A program made the position numbers and the translations under genes. From Luzula sylvatica (lineage: Eukaryota > Streptophyta > Magnoliopsida > Poales > Juncaceae), in the NCBI GenBank assembly GCA_946800325.1, contig OX326957.1, positions 24,863,554 to 24,927,553 on the forward strand: DNA of 64,000 nucleotides. Reading direction: 5' to 3'. This document shows, in pieces, positions 1-13,740 of this stretch. Under the pieces are notes generated by a model. It had not been told where the DNA came from and ran no database searches. It saw nothing but the letters and a program-made list of their open reading frames with translations. Position 1 is the first letter of the stretch, and the number at the start of each line of letters is the position of its first letter.

Positions 1-1516
1 TTTCAGAGTATTTTGAGGACAACATGAAAACTGAGTATTTTTCTTGTGTTACACTTCAATTTTGATATTTTTTAGAAAATGGGATAATTGATTTGTTTTG
101 AAGGTGGTTAGACTTCACTTTTTGCATTTATAAGAATTTTTAAAAAAATATAAATTTGAGTATGTTAGTCTTCTATTTCAGAGTATTTTATCGACAACTT
201 GAAAATTGAGTATTTTGCTCGTGTTACAATTCAATTTTTGTCATTTTGTAGAAAATGGGATAATTGATTTTTTTAAACGTGGTAGACTTCACTTTTTGCA
301 TTTTTAAGAAATGTTTGAAAAAAAATATAAATTTGTGTGTGTTAGTCTTCTATTTCTAAGTATTTTTTAGGAAAATATGAAAACGGACTATTTTCTCGTG
401 TTACACGTAAATTTTGACATTTTTTTACAAAATAGGATATTGATTTGTTTTGAAGGTGTAGGACTTCACTTTTTGCATTTATAAGAATTTTTGAAAGATT
501 ATAAATTTGTGCGTGTTAGTCTTCTATTTCAGAGTATTTTGAGGTCAACATGAAAATTGAGTATTTTGCTCGTTTTACTCTTCAATTTTTATATTTTTTC
601 GAAAATTGGATAATTGATTTGTTATGAAAGTGTTGGACTTCACTTTTTGCATTTTTTAGAAATATTTGTCAAAATAGATATTTTTGTGTGTTACTCTTCT
701 ATTTCAAAGTATTTTGAGGACAACATGAAAATTGAGAATTTTTCTCGTGTTACACGTCAATTTTGACATTTTTAGAAAATAGGATAATTGAATTATTTTG
801 AAGGTGTTAGACTTCACTTTTTGAATTTTAAGAGATTTTCAAAATAATAGAAAGTTGTGTGTGTTAGCCTTCTATTTCAGAGTATTTTGAGGTCAACATA
901 AAAATTGAGTATTTTGATCGTGTTACACTTCAATTTTGACATTTTTTCGAAAATAGGATACTATATTTGTTTTGAAGGTGACAGATTTCACTTTTTGCAT
1001 TTTAAATAATTTTTTCAAAATAATATAAATTTGTGTGTGTTAGTCTTCTATTTCAGAGTATTTTGAGGTCAACATGAAGATTGAGTATTTTGCTCGTGTT
1101 ACACTTCGATTTTTACATTTTTAGAAAATAGGACAATTGATTTGTTTTGAACGTGTTAGACTTCACTTTTTGCATTTCTAAGAAATTTTAGAAAAATAAA
1201 AATTTATGTGTTTTAGTATTATATTAACGGGATATTTCTAGGACAACATGAAAGTTGAGTATTTTCTCGTGTTACACGTCAATTTTGACATTTTTTTAGA
1301 GAATGGGATAATTGATTTGTTTTTAAGGTGTTAGACTTCACTTTTTGCATTTTTTAAGAAATTTTCGAAAAAATAGAAATTTGTTTGTGTGAGTCTTCTA
1401 TTTCAGAGTTTTTTGAGGCCCACATGAAAATTGAGTATTTTGCTCGCGATACACGTCAATTTTGACATTTTTTAGAAAATAGGATAATTGATTTGTTTTG
1501 AAGGTGTTAGATTCAC
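1..1516. repeat. Satellite array, about 175-bp monomers (array edge)
   Basis: Nine consecutive units begin near 1, 176, 352, 527, 702, 875, 1051, 1226 and 1401, each opening with a variant of TTTCAGAGTATTTTGAGG. Every unit then carries an ACATGAAAATTGAGTATTTT block, a GTGTTACACTTCAATTTTGACATTTTT block and a TTAGACTTCACTTTTTGCATTT block. The last unit stops part-way, near 1516. The array continues beyond the window's left edge. The head-to-tail order, constant length and moderate divergence are typical of plant satellite DNA. The unit length is in the range of centromeric and pericentromeric satellites, but location cannot be read from this sequence. Confidence 0.93.
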
Positions 1517-3500
1517 TTTTGGTCGTGATTTGTTTGATTATTGTCTGCGAAACAAAAGAACACATTATGTCGTAAAAAATATATTACATTATATCAAATG
1601 AGTTTTGAACTTTAAATGAACGTTTTTACATCTTTCATTCTCATTTATGAAAGATAAATACATACAAATTTTCTCTCATCCGTATAATTTATGTTGCTTT
1701 TTATGACGAAATAACCACACAAATTCAACGGCCTGGAATAAATAGAGAAAATAAACCAATGAACATAGTATTAAGGACAATAAGGATTAGTGAATGCCAA
1801 TTACGAAATATGGGTATGTATACAAATACAAAATACCTACACGAATACGAAATACAAATATGAAATACGCAAACAAATACGCACATGAATATGATTATGA
1901 ATTATGAACACGATACAAATACGAATACGAATATGCATATGCATATGAATTATGAATTATGATTATGAATCAGGAATTAGGAACTACAAACTACGACTGC
2001 TGAAATTCGAAATACCAAAATACCAAAAAATAAATATGAAATATAAACACGAGCAGGAGCACCAACACCAATACGAAACAACTACGAATATGAAAACAAG
2101 ACGAAATACTATTTTTCGAATTTTGCCGATGATGTACAAATGAATAAACACATTAGAAAGCACGAATCAACCCAACCCGATCCGTATTTTCTATTGTTAG
2201 TAATTATTTTTAATAAAACTAAATATGTCATAATTTTTTTTTACGAATATGGAAGTATGACTTGCCATGTTTTGAGAAAATGTGTATAATTCTAATTCAT
2301 TTATTTCCTTATATATATAAATTATTTCTTTCTTATGTTTTTTTTGAGGAAACAATATAACATGGCAATAATATATTTCTTCATTCATGGTATTATTTCC
2401 TATTCATTATTTAAATAACAAAAAGACATGCCTTCATATGTTTCATGATAGAGAGAACTAATCATTTAATTCCACAAAATAATTTTTAATTTTTTCTCGA
2501 TTCTCTTTCATCAAGAGAGTTCCATCAAAAGTGGCTCTTTTATATTGCAATTGTTATTTTTTCATCACTAATTTGGCCTCCAGATTTGAGTCCAAGGTAA
2601 AATAATTAATCTCTTTTTTCTTTCTTTTTTCTAATTTTTTTTCGAATAGTTTTATCTTAAGTTTTTGTTATTTCGATTTTGAGATCTTAAATTTTAAATT
2701 AAATTGTCACATAGTTGGTATATATTTAATATATCAAGTACTTCATATATACTTATTATTGTGCTAATATATATTTTTTATTTCAGAAAATAGATATAAA
2801 CGTTGTGCTTAAAATTTCTTATTAAATTAAATTAATAAGATAGTTTTTAAAAGTTTTGATTTTTGAGATGTCGATTTGTTTTTAGTTTTTAGTTTTGAAT
2901 TTCTTTATTTATGTTGTTTTAGTGACATTATAAAATAAAATTTATGCATTTTATTGTTTACTGAGTATTACGAATAAATTATTATTTTCATGAAATTATT
3001 TTATGTTTAATTGTATTATTATTAATCGATTTCATAATCTATCCGACCCGGCCAACCCACCCAACCCGACATTTATCATATAGAATGGATTTTTCAAATA
3101 TTATGGGTTGGGTCGGGTGGGTTCAAAAATTCAAACCCGACATGATTGGGTTGGGTCGGGTTCAAAAATTCAAACCCGACATGATTGGGTTGGGTCATAG
3201 TGATCATCAAAACTCGTTTAACCCAACCCGTGTACACCCCTAAATGTACTCATAATTCGTTCATATCCTCGTGCAACTAAATATATTGTATATTTATTTA
3301 GATCCGAGTTGAATTGTGTCAAGATGAAAAAATATATATATTACAAAAAAAAATTGTCATGATAAACTAAAAAACTCTCGCGCAATAGGAGGGGGGAGAG
3401 GAGAAGCTAGTTATTTTAAATATAAATGAAATATATTAAAAATGGGACTAACCGAGCTAACTATTTTCTAAAAAATAGTCATTTAGATTTTAAAAACGTG
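1517..3500. other. AT-rich intergenic DNA with degenerate short repeats
   Basis: No gene is recognisable. From about 1800 to 2110 there is a degenerate tandem run built on words such as AATACGAA, ATATGCAT and AATTATGA. From about 3030 to 3240 there are GGGTTGGGTCGGGT-type blocks in both orientations, ending in GTGTACACCCCTA, which resembles the end of the hAT-like low-complexity elements found elsewhere in the window; its left end is not clear. The rest is AT-rich sequence without visible structure. Confidence 0.5.
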
Positions 3501-3509
3501 GGTTAAATC

Positions 3510-3640
3510 AATGAGTCAATAACTCAGTTGGTTGAGTCTGAATTACAAAAAACAATATATTGTGAAAGATTGTGGATTCAATTTTCGTTAACATCAATAA
3601 ACGAAGGATATATGATCTTTCTCCATTTATTATAAAAAAA
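3510..3640 (+). mobile_element. Probable tRNA-derived SINE copy
   Basis: A tRNA-like A box (AACTCAGTTGGTTGAG, 3521-3536) is followed about 40 bases later by a B-box-like GGATTCAATTTTC near 3573. The copy then has a 3' block ending CTTTCTCCATTTATTAT and an A-rich end. The stretch from the B box to the 3' end aligns with the separate insertion at 29244-29315, which has a clean target duplication; this supports a shared retroposon family. No clear target duplication was found for this copy. Confidence 0.5.
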
Positions 3641-3966
3641 TTAAGTGGATTATTGATGTCATGAAATCCAACTCATTTAAAAAAACTAATTTATTTGGCA
3701 ATAGAGGCGGATTGGCAATCATACTTTTACCAACATGTCAATTGCTAGAATTCATCATACATTCTACAAAATAATTAGGGAGAAGCATAATGTATAAACG
3801 AGTTCCATCATGTTAACCTTCTAATTTCCCATCGAGAAGATAATTAATTTGTCCTAAGTCTTGTCAGCATATAAATAGTACCATTTTATTTGACCTCTCC
3901 AAATTTGAGCCTTTGAAGACGGTTTTTATTTTCAAAATGAGCACAAACCGGAACCCATTTCCGGAA

Positions 3967-6900
3967 CTAATCGGAATCCATTTCCCGGAAAGGAAGTGGT
4001 ATGGTTTTGACAGCCCTGAATTTTCCCACATTGTTAAGATGCTCATTTTCCAACCTAAGAAATGCCAAAAGAGAAAAAACAGAAAACAATGTCATATAAT
4101 TTATTGTCCAATAATGCTCTTAATGTAATTTCATATCAATTTTATTGATTGATTTATTACCTGTAGAAGTTCCAGTGACCGCGACGAATAACCTCCAGCG
4201 AAGCCAAGAGGAAATCAAGCAATCGATGCTCCACGGGACCAACAGTTATATGCATCACACTCTCAATCCATGCAAGTCTAAGAACAAAATTTATTACCTA
4301 CAATATGTATACTTATTAGCAATTTAATCACCCAATCTTATTGTTTGAGCTTTAGAAAATAGGCACAATTTCACGAGAACCCCCCACTGAAATTTCACCT
4401 ATAACCCGAAAAGTGTAAGTCTCGTGTATATCCCTATAAAACATAAGAAATATCATACACACCCTTACAAAAGTTAAAATAGTATGCATAATAACTCTGT
4501 AAAGGATGAGAAATATCATATGTGTGTGCCCCTTTCTAACCATTTGTTAATACAAATTTTTTAAAGAAAAGTGAGTAAATTTACCATGGAAACGTAATAG
4601 ATGAATTTGTTCTTCAAAACAAGATCGTCTCTGAGCAAAAAGTTCTTCGATTTAAGATCGAAAAAGCCCCAATCTTTAACAAAATCCCAATAAAGCTGGT
4701 AACATGTCGCTAGAGTGGACGTTATTACGACAAGGTAGAGGAGCAACGTGCTCGAGGGGCTCATCGCATACACCATCCTGACATAAGCCGCCAACATGGC
4801 CGAAATGTACTTACCCATATTGGCCATGTTGTTCATGTCATACCCTTCTTCTATATACCTCCTCAAGCACTGCCATAATAATCAATTATTAATCAGTTCA
4901 ATATCATAAATTTGTAGTGTGTGTGGGTGTGTGTGGGTGTGTGTGTGTGTGGGTGTGTGTGTTGATATTCAGAATTATATACCTGCATGGCCCTCCAATA
5001 GTAAGGGAGGAAAGAGATGATATAAAAGAAGAATTTGTATTCGTGGCTATTTGTGCATGTATCATAAGAGTGAGTTTTGAATACAAGAGACGCCAAGTAA
5101 CAAGCTGTGAATTCCATGTATCTTAAAAGTGGTATCTGTTTTGCCAAAAAAAAAGATCACAATTTAATGAAAAAAATTATAACATGACATGTTCAAAGAA
5201 CAAAATGTATAACTAAGATTCATTAATTACCTGGCTGGTTAATTGATCAGCCATGAAGAAATCCACCATCACCACCTAAATGAAAATTTAGTTTATTAAT
5301 TATCACTTTATAAGTATATAAAATTAAAAAATAAAGAAGGAACATAATTTTTATTTTTAATGTTACTCTGTAAAATGGAGACAAAGCAATGTTGCGAAGA
5401 ACACGAAGGAGACAAAACCGTGTGGAGCGATAAAATAAGTTGAATGGACAAATGATAACCACAATAATCATCTAACAAATATATAAAAAAAGGAGTTAAT
5501 CATTAAAAGATTTTTAAGTATTTTCAGAAATAGCTTTGAATGAATGAATATTTGGTTAATCACCAAACAGAGAAATCCAGGCAGAGTGTTAGCATGTTTA
5601 GCAGAAATGGCTGTGGAGTTAAGAACTAGATGAACCACCATTGCACCAACAACACAAGTCATCATCGAAGCAGAAATCAAAAAGGCGTCTCTGTGCTTCA
5701 ATGCTGTGTTTGGAGAGAACTCGAATATGAAGTTACCGTTTATGCGAGTTTTCCTCCACATGAACAAGTTGCACCCATATAGGAATATGTGTAGGCTAAG
5801 CAGTGCATATATACTTCATAATATTTGCAAAAAATTAATTAGAAAATTATCCCCTAGTTAACTATATATTGTTTAGTTCTTTCATATTGATTTAACAAAA
5901 ATATAAGTATGTAAATATTATTGAAATTCCAAAGACTCCTTGAAGTGGAATAGTTAGTGGAGGAGAAATGAAAACATGGAAAAAATTAGGTTTAGGCTCT
6001 TTTGTAGTAACTATGACACAATCAAGTTAATGGGGGGCAATGGAAAGCAAAGATAAGGACTAGGGACTAATTGTGAAGGAACAAACTCTTAGGTGGCAAT
6101 CACATTTTGTGAAAATGACATAAGTAATTAACTCAGTAACTTTCTAATCATATATACTTAATCATGCTTATAAACGAAGTAATATGCTAAAGAAAGTATA
6201 ATACCTGAAAACTGGGTAAAAGGATTCAACATAACCAGATTTATTTGAAGAGAAAATCCCACAAAGATGGGCTAAGATGGCATAAACCAGAAATAACGTG
6301 ACGAAGCTTCCTGTAAACAAACCTGCCAAACAAACAGAATTTTGTTCAGTTTGCTCACAGTGGCGTAATATATATACAAAATGGTATATTGTTGGCACAA
6401 AATGGTTTATTATTTTACCGACGAAGAAAGTGACGACGTGCGAATCTTTAGGTGGACGTGGTCTGAGGAATTTCATTCCTTTTTTCCTATCATTTCCAGC
6501 AAATTGTTCAATGAATTTGGTTTCGACCTCATCACCAAGTTTCACCACCTATACAAGCTCAAATTTATAAAAAATGATTAAAAAGACATAAATAAATTAG
6601 TAAGATACATACCTGATCAGAACTAATGAAATGGGAGCTCCTAACTTTCTTAAGGAAAGAGGCTGAAGCATCATCTTGGTGTGAAACCTTAAAAAATGAA
6701 ATTCAAATTCAAATTTATCTACCGAACTATATATCAATAATAATCATTGAATATGATATGCATGCAAGATCAATCGCAAGAGCAACTCTGCCTATCTCAT
6801 CTTTTATACTTTTTGCATGCATTAATCAATATTATTTCACTGATCAGTAAATAATAGATCAATTGCCATCATGTCATTTTTTACCTTGCAAAACTTCTTC

Positions 6901-8941
6901 AAAATTTTTATGAATGCAAGCATGTTCAAAGAGCTGCAATAAAAACAATCAAAACCCTAGTCAATTTTTTATATTTCGTGTACTGAAAATTGCAAAAATC
7001 CTATCTAAAGAAATTATAAATGATTAGAAAAAGTTAATTAATTAGTAACCAACTAATTAACTAATGGTAGGGGCCCATCTTCGAAATTTCTTTAAAACAA
7101 AGTCGCTTCTCTATAATTTCTTTAGCACAAACCTATAGGTCCTAAGCAAGCCAATAGCGCGATAAAGCTCGACATAGGCGGCTCGGATCATCTTCTCGGC
7201 ACACTGAATCTTCTTACTCGTAATAAAACTCCCTCGTCCAGTTCCATCTCGAGAACTCCCATTATTACCCTTCACTCCTCCATTGATTAAATCCTCCCAT
7301 ATTATAGCGGTAACCGCAGCTAAAGTTCTCGAAGGCGTTGATGGTGGGATATCAATCCTCAACGTCCCATTAATCTTGGCTTTCGTGCATTTTTTCGACT
7401 TGTTTATAGGTGAACCAATTATGTTCACTCCATTCTTCTCTAACGCTGTAATTATCGCTTCCTCTATCTGTGTGTTGTTTGAATGCTCGTCCACTGCGTT
7501 TTCTGTCATTTATCAATAAGTACCAAAAAAATTAATTTATGGAGAATTTTGATTTATGATAATTTTTCTTAGGCGCCTGTAAAATCTTCAAATGTCACGC
7601 ATACCCCTTCAGAAAGGATATTAGGAGAATTTATTGTGGTTTATTATCGTAGCCTCTCGAAAAGTTAGTTACATCGCTTGTACAAATTACAATTTATCAA
7701 AAAAATGGAGGATGAATTGAGCTCACCATGGCACAAGAGGCCGCCTTCAGACGCAGGTGAGGAAGGAGATTCTGGCGAACAAGATTCTTGATCATTCTGG
7801 TGAAATAGACCAAAAATATAACATTAAAATATAATTATTAGGCTTTTCAGTTTTCATGTTAATTAATTACTTACATAATAGTTTTCAAGGATTTGCTTGA
7901 CATCAGAAAGAATTTGTAGTTGTCTCATCAATGCATCGGCTCGCTCGCAAAACTCTGTCTCTTTGGAAGTATAGAATTTGTCCACTTTTTCTAACTCTAT
8001 GTCCAATTTCTCCATGAATACCTTCACCTATAAATTTGGAATTGTTTATACATAAAAGGAAAATTATATATAAATATTAAATATATGATGTTGTTTAATC
8101 TTCTATTATTACGAGGTGAACTAATTACCTCTTTTTCGCCAGGCCGAAGGAGTTCTGTTTCGTAGTTCTCTTTGCATATCTACAAAATTAGATACAAAAT
8201 TGAAAATTATATGATAAAACAAAGAAAATTTCTTAAATCATTTCTTTGTGATTTTACACACATATATACATAATTTCTTGTTAATACAGAGGCATGTTAT
8301 AAGTGGCTAAACCAGTCCAAAAAATATTATCCAATATATTAAAATAATTAATTCTGATAATTATAAGTAATATTTAGTAATTTATTTTTAATTTAATATT
8401 TTTATAATAAGAAAATGTGTTGGGTAGATCTAGTAATTTTGGGCTCGGTCTTAAAACATGCATGACCGGCCCTTCAGTGGCTAAACCAGTGCAAAAAAAG
8501 AAGGTCACATTTCACACGAAAGGAAAACAGGAAAGAGGAGAAATACAAAAAGCCAAAAAGAAACTATCAATTTTTGTCTTTTTGGATATTTTTTACCCAT
8601 ATTTCACGGGCTAAAGCGGTTCACGTCGTAACAGAAAGATAAACAACGAATAATACAAGAACAAACCAAGAATTCAATTGAATGGAAATAAACTGGAAAA
8701 AATATATTACATGGCGGGAGGGGTTTCTGCGGTAGAACGAACGGACAGGATCGAGGACGGAGAAACCAAAGTTGGCGGCGGTGTCGCTACTAGTCAGCGG
8801 GATGAGGTCATCATGGCCATGATCTTCGGAAGTGGCGAGCTTGATCTTCTTGATGTGTTTCTTGAGAAGCTTGTAGTTCACAAAGGCCTCTTTCCATTCT
8901 GGTATTAGTTGTGCTTCGAGCTCCCTTGAGAATTTCACCAT
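3967..8941 (-). CDS. PHO1-like: PHO1-type phosphate exporter (SPX-EXS), 16 exons, complete
   Basis: Exons in transcription order: 8941-8711, 8179-8129, 8027-7875, 7796-7727, 7502-7133, 6933-6885, 6687-6613, 6548-6419, 6322-6205, 5813-5564, 5471-5367, 5275-5231, 5135-4983, 4869-4585, 4297-4161, 4054-3967. All introns are GT..AG, and the frame closes to 769 aa, close to Arabidopsis PHO1 at about 780. The N-terminus [16 protein letters not shown] and the Tyr/Lys-rich helix at residues 23-34 mark the SPX domain, which senses inositol pyrophosphates. Membrane segments lie near 378-400, 418-435, 459-483 and 490-510. The C-terminal EXS part contains [40 protein letters not shown] and [17 protein letters not shown]1 proteins export phosphate from root stele cells into the xylem and act at Golgi/endosomal and plasma membranes. 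The start is the ATG about 76 bases below a TATA box; an upstream in-frame ATG at 9157 lies above that TATA box. Which PHO1 or PHO1;H clade it belongs to cannot be settled by eye. Confidence 0.96.
4917..4962. repeat. (TG)n microsatellite inside PHO1 intron 13
   Basis: A GTGTGTGTGGG-type run lies in the intron between the exons ending at 4983 and starting at 4869. It is close to, but does not touch, the donor site. Confidence 0.9.
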
Positions 8942-9016
8942 TGTTAGATAGAATCTTCTCTCTCTTTTTGTGTTGCGAGGAGAATGAAGAGAGGGGGAGG
9001 AGAGAGCTTGAGAAGG

Positions 9017-9025
9017 TTTATATAG
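9017..9025 (-). promoter_or_regulatory. TATA box of the PHO1-like gene
   Basis: The minus strand reads CTATATAAA here, 76-84 bases before the PHO1-like ATG at 8941. The intervening leader is rich in CT/GA and contains no ATG in the sense direction. The position fits a plant core promoter. Confidence 0.65.
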
Positions 9026-9029
9026 AGAG

Positions 9030-9981
9030 GAAATTGAAATTTGGGAACTTTGCAAATTAGGAAATAAAAGTAGGGAAATGTGTTGGCTTTGTGTACGTAT
9101 GATGTATGAATTACTGTACCCAATCTCTCCCTTTCTTATTGCCTTTTTCATGGCCATTTCCCTTTTTCAGTTCTGTTAATATGTATAAAGTTTACTTAAT
9201 TCATTTTTTTGTATTACCTTCCTACAGTTTTATAAGAAAACAAATTGAATTTGACTCCTTCATTATTGAATCGTAAATATTTTTATCGTTGTGTTAGTCA
9301 TTTTTAATCTTCTATTTATTTGAGTTGATATATTTTTGAGTAGTGAATATGGAACTATTTTGATGATGCATGACTTAAAACTTTAAGAATAAACAAATAA
9401 ATACATTATTTAAAATTTTAATTTATGATTTGATTATTTTAATCTATAATTTTGACATTTAATTAAAATGTCAAATTAAGATATTAATTTTTAAGACGTT
9501 AACTCATATTCACGTTATCAATATTTCTCAAAAAAAATTGGAAGTATGTCCAACATTTTCCTACCCATTTTTAACCCTCAATTTATTTCCATTCATTCTT
9601 AACCAATCAAATGTGGAGAATTTTACTTTGCCTCCAAAATTCACCTAAACATCATTTATACTACATTTAACGTGAATGAATAATTAACACTACTTTTAAT
9701 TGTTACAAAGTTATTGAGTTGAATCGATAGTTTGGTTGAGAGGTAAAAACATATACCAACTCAACATCGTAATGGTTACAAAATGGTAGAATAAAAATTG
9801 AGAGACTAAAAATAGGCTCACACACTTAATTTCAAATTAAAAAAAGTTCTTTTCATTTTTCTACGAAAGACCTTGACATTATGTACGAATTATGTTATTA
9901 GTGTCATGATAATTGGCTTGTGCATTTGAAGGGGCAGCTCCAAAATTCTCCTAATTTTCAATTTAATTATTTATTTATTGG
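9030..9981. other. Promoter-side intergenic DNA upstream of PHO1-like
   Basis: No gene is seen. About 9330-9565 (minus sense) resembles 54345-54590: both share GGAAAATGTTGGACATAC at one end and an AT-rich body with repeated AAATCATAAATT and ATGTCAAA-type words, so it is a dispersed repeat copy. No phosphate-response P1BS motif was noticed in the part scanned. Confidence 0.45.
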
Positions 9982-9989
9982 GTACGTGC

Positions 9990-10530
9990 AAGGTTACAGA
10001 AATCGCTAGGCGCTAGTCGGGCGGACGGGCACCGTCTAGCGCCTAGAGGGATTAATCGGGGATTAATCGGGGATTAATCGGATCTAGGCGGATTTGTAAT
10101 TTTACATTATTTTTGTCATTTTTTTAATTTTATATATTATAATTTGTGCTATAATTTTTTATACTAAAAATAATATATATTGATTTATTTAAAACAACGT
10201 CCAAATTAATCATAATATGAAATCTACATATTAATTTATTTAAAACAACGTCCAAACAAATTATAACACGAAATCTACAAAATAACATTAATACAAATTC
10301 AAATAAATCACAAAATAAAATTACTAAAAATAGAAATAAGAAATAATGTATATTGATTTATTTAAAACAACGTCCCAATTAATCATAACATGAAATCCAT
10401 ATATTAATTTATTTAAAACAACGTCCAAACAAATTATAACACGAAATCTACAAAATAACATTAATACAAATTCAAATAAATCACAAAATAAAATTACTAA
10501 AAATAGAAATAAGAAAATAAATGAGTTGTG

Positions 10531-10581
<51 letters not shown>

Positions 10582-10727
10582 GCCTGGGCGGCCCAGGCGC
10601 TATTTAGGCGGGCCTAGGCGGAATTCCGCCTAGAAGGAAACGCCTAGGCTTATACGTGGGCGTTTTCCCAACGCCTAGCGCCTAGGCGCCGCCTAGGCGG
10701 CCGCCTAGGCCGATTTTTACAACATTG
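9990..10727. mobile_element. hAT-type non-autonomous foldback element, 738 bp
   Basis: The element is bounded by the 8-bp target duplication GGTACGTG (9982-9989 and 10728-10735). Its ends CAAGGTTACAGAAATCG and CGATTTTTACAACATTG are imperfect inverted repeats. Subterminal arms are packed with GCCTAGGCG words in both orientations. The middle is AT-rich, holds a tandem duplication of about 175 bp (about 10160-10334 and 10335-10510) and then an A-run near 10540-10578. There is no coding capacity. The 8-bp duplication fits the hAT superfamily. Confidence 0.85.
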
Positions 10728-10735
10728 GGTACGTG

Positions 10736-11772
10736 TCAACTTCCGTACAAGGGGTTATATACGGCGCCTCCCAAACACAAAAAAAACTTTCTTGATTTGT
10801 CAATCGAGAAGGGTTAATTGGATTTATCGGCACTCAAATCAATACTTATTTGGATTGATTCAGTTAAATGGTAATCTTTTTCGATAGACGCATCAAAAAA
10901 AAATTGAGTTATGAGGGCCTAGTATATTTTCCCTTCCGTATATAAGCACGTTCAAATTCTAACACAAACCTTTAATAATATACTATACGAGACAAAATAA
11001 CCAGCATCGTATAAATCGTATAAATGAGAATGAGCTAACTGAGATTTAGATATATATAAATTTATTGAAGTATAATAAATTAGAACAAACTGTGATGTGC
11101 TAAATTTATAAAATTTAAAATTTTATATATAGTTGTATCTAGGTACATGAATCATTTTCTATAGGCAAATATATAAATACAAGGAATCTAATTAATCTTA
11201 CATTTAGTTTCAACACATCATCAACTTTTATATCTGCAAATCACAATAATATGAATTTATAACATTAATCAATCAAATAGTACATTAAAGTAAACACAAA
11301 TTTATATATTTATCTCGATTTTATAGTCAATTTATATGTCAATATCATATTACTCCAAGAACATAATACTCAACGTATCACCCCTAACACATGTTTGACT
11401 ATTGAAAACAAGAGTATTTTTAGTTTGACGTCAGATTTAACCACCACATCTTATGTATCATATTTAACACACTTATTAACATGATAATTAACAAGAAATA
11501 TATAATTAACAACTAAGAATATTATGTAAGAACTTTTAATTCATATGATTGTTGATTATACAGTAATTAATTTATATTTGTGTAGCATGTATTAATTATC
11601 ATGTTAATTAAGTGTGTTAATAAGAATATAGAGGATGTGATAGAGAAATATGGGGACACGACAAATGATTCCTAGGAATCATTTGATTCAGATTTACAAA
11701 TATATTTTTGAAAACTACATTCTAATAAATTTCATTCCATGAAATGTTATTTCAATATATATATATATATAT
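10736..11772. other. Intergenic DNA with an AT-rich foldback
   Basis: No gene is seen. An imperfect inverted repeat lies near 11463-11630: TTAACACACTTATTAACATG is mirrored by a CATGTTAATTAAGTGTGTTAA stretch. Similar TTAATTAACATG-rich words recur near 48190-48290, 52080-52150 and 56140-56210. Confidence 0.45.
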
Positions 11773-13003
<1,231 letters not shown>

Positions 13004-13429
13004 AATTTAAAAGTACAAATAAAAATCGTCAATTTAATAGTATTTTATTCTGATGAAATATGTTCCAGACAGACATGGTGGGTGACGTTATCTTATTACT
13101 AAATGTCCAAATCAAATATATAGCATACCATCCTATCGATACATACAATATTCCGCATCCGACTTTGGCGTGAAATCGCGCAATACATGATGACCAATCA
13201 TGATGGCTGTAAACATTGAGGGCATTTTCATGACTTAAATATTATGGAGGGATCATGTTATACATGTTTAACTTACGACATAATCATATTATATCGATGT
13301 ATCACAAGATTTATCAATCATTAACATTTAATGATCATCCCAAATGAATGTATGATTTATGTGAATTTTATAGACATAAATAACTTCAGTTTTCGAAGAT
13401 TGTAGTCAAATTCAAAAATTGGCACACAT

Positions 13430-13740
13430 AACACCTTCCATTTGAACGCAAGCTTAGCTCCGTTCGAACGGACCAACTCGTGTAACATATACACGATCCA
13501 GGAGTATTTTCGTTCGAACGCAGGATTTCTTCATTCGAACGAACCCACAATTGCTTCCCATTCAAATCTGAACATTTTAGACAGAAGTCTTTCCGTTGGA
13601 ACGCACTATGTTTCCGTTCGAACGGACATCTAGAGATGCAACTCTTCATTGGCAACCCCGCATCCTTGCGTTAGAACGTGCTCCGTTCGAACGGAACCTA
13701 GCTTCTGTTCGAACAGAGGCAACGGAAATTTTGGAAACAC
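13430..13740. repeat. Cluster of TTCGAA-centred palindromes
   Basis: About eight copies of a 12-14 bp palindrome, variants of CCGTTCGAACGGA, occur at irregular spacing (near 13456, 13507, 13532, 13590, 13613, 13667, 13683 and 13707). The surrounding sequence has no recognised protein. It may be part of an LTR retrotransposon. Confidence 0.7.

Noticed and set aside
1..1516. Regular direct repeats that could suggest a CRISPR array
   Set aside because: The whole 175-bp unit is repeated with no spacers, and the genes are plant genes; it is satellite DNA.
3517..3590. A tRNA gene
   Set aside because: A and B boxes are present but there is no acceptor stem, anticodon arm or full cloverleaf; it fits a SINE head better.
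4561..4866. PHO1-like gene truncated at its 3' end
   Set aside because: A donor site follows the exon at 4585, and two further exons down to 3967 restore the expected C-terminus in frame.
8621..9157. Longer PHO1-like N-terminus starting at 9157
   Set aside because: The extra 72 residues run through the TATA box and leader; the SPX domain starts [11 protein letters not shown] at 8941.
9711..9840. A second SINE head (GATAGTTTGGTTGAGAGG)
   Set aside because: No B box at a proper distance and no target duplication; the likeness to an A box is too weak.
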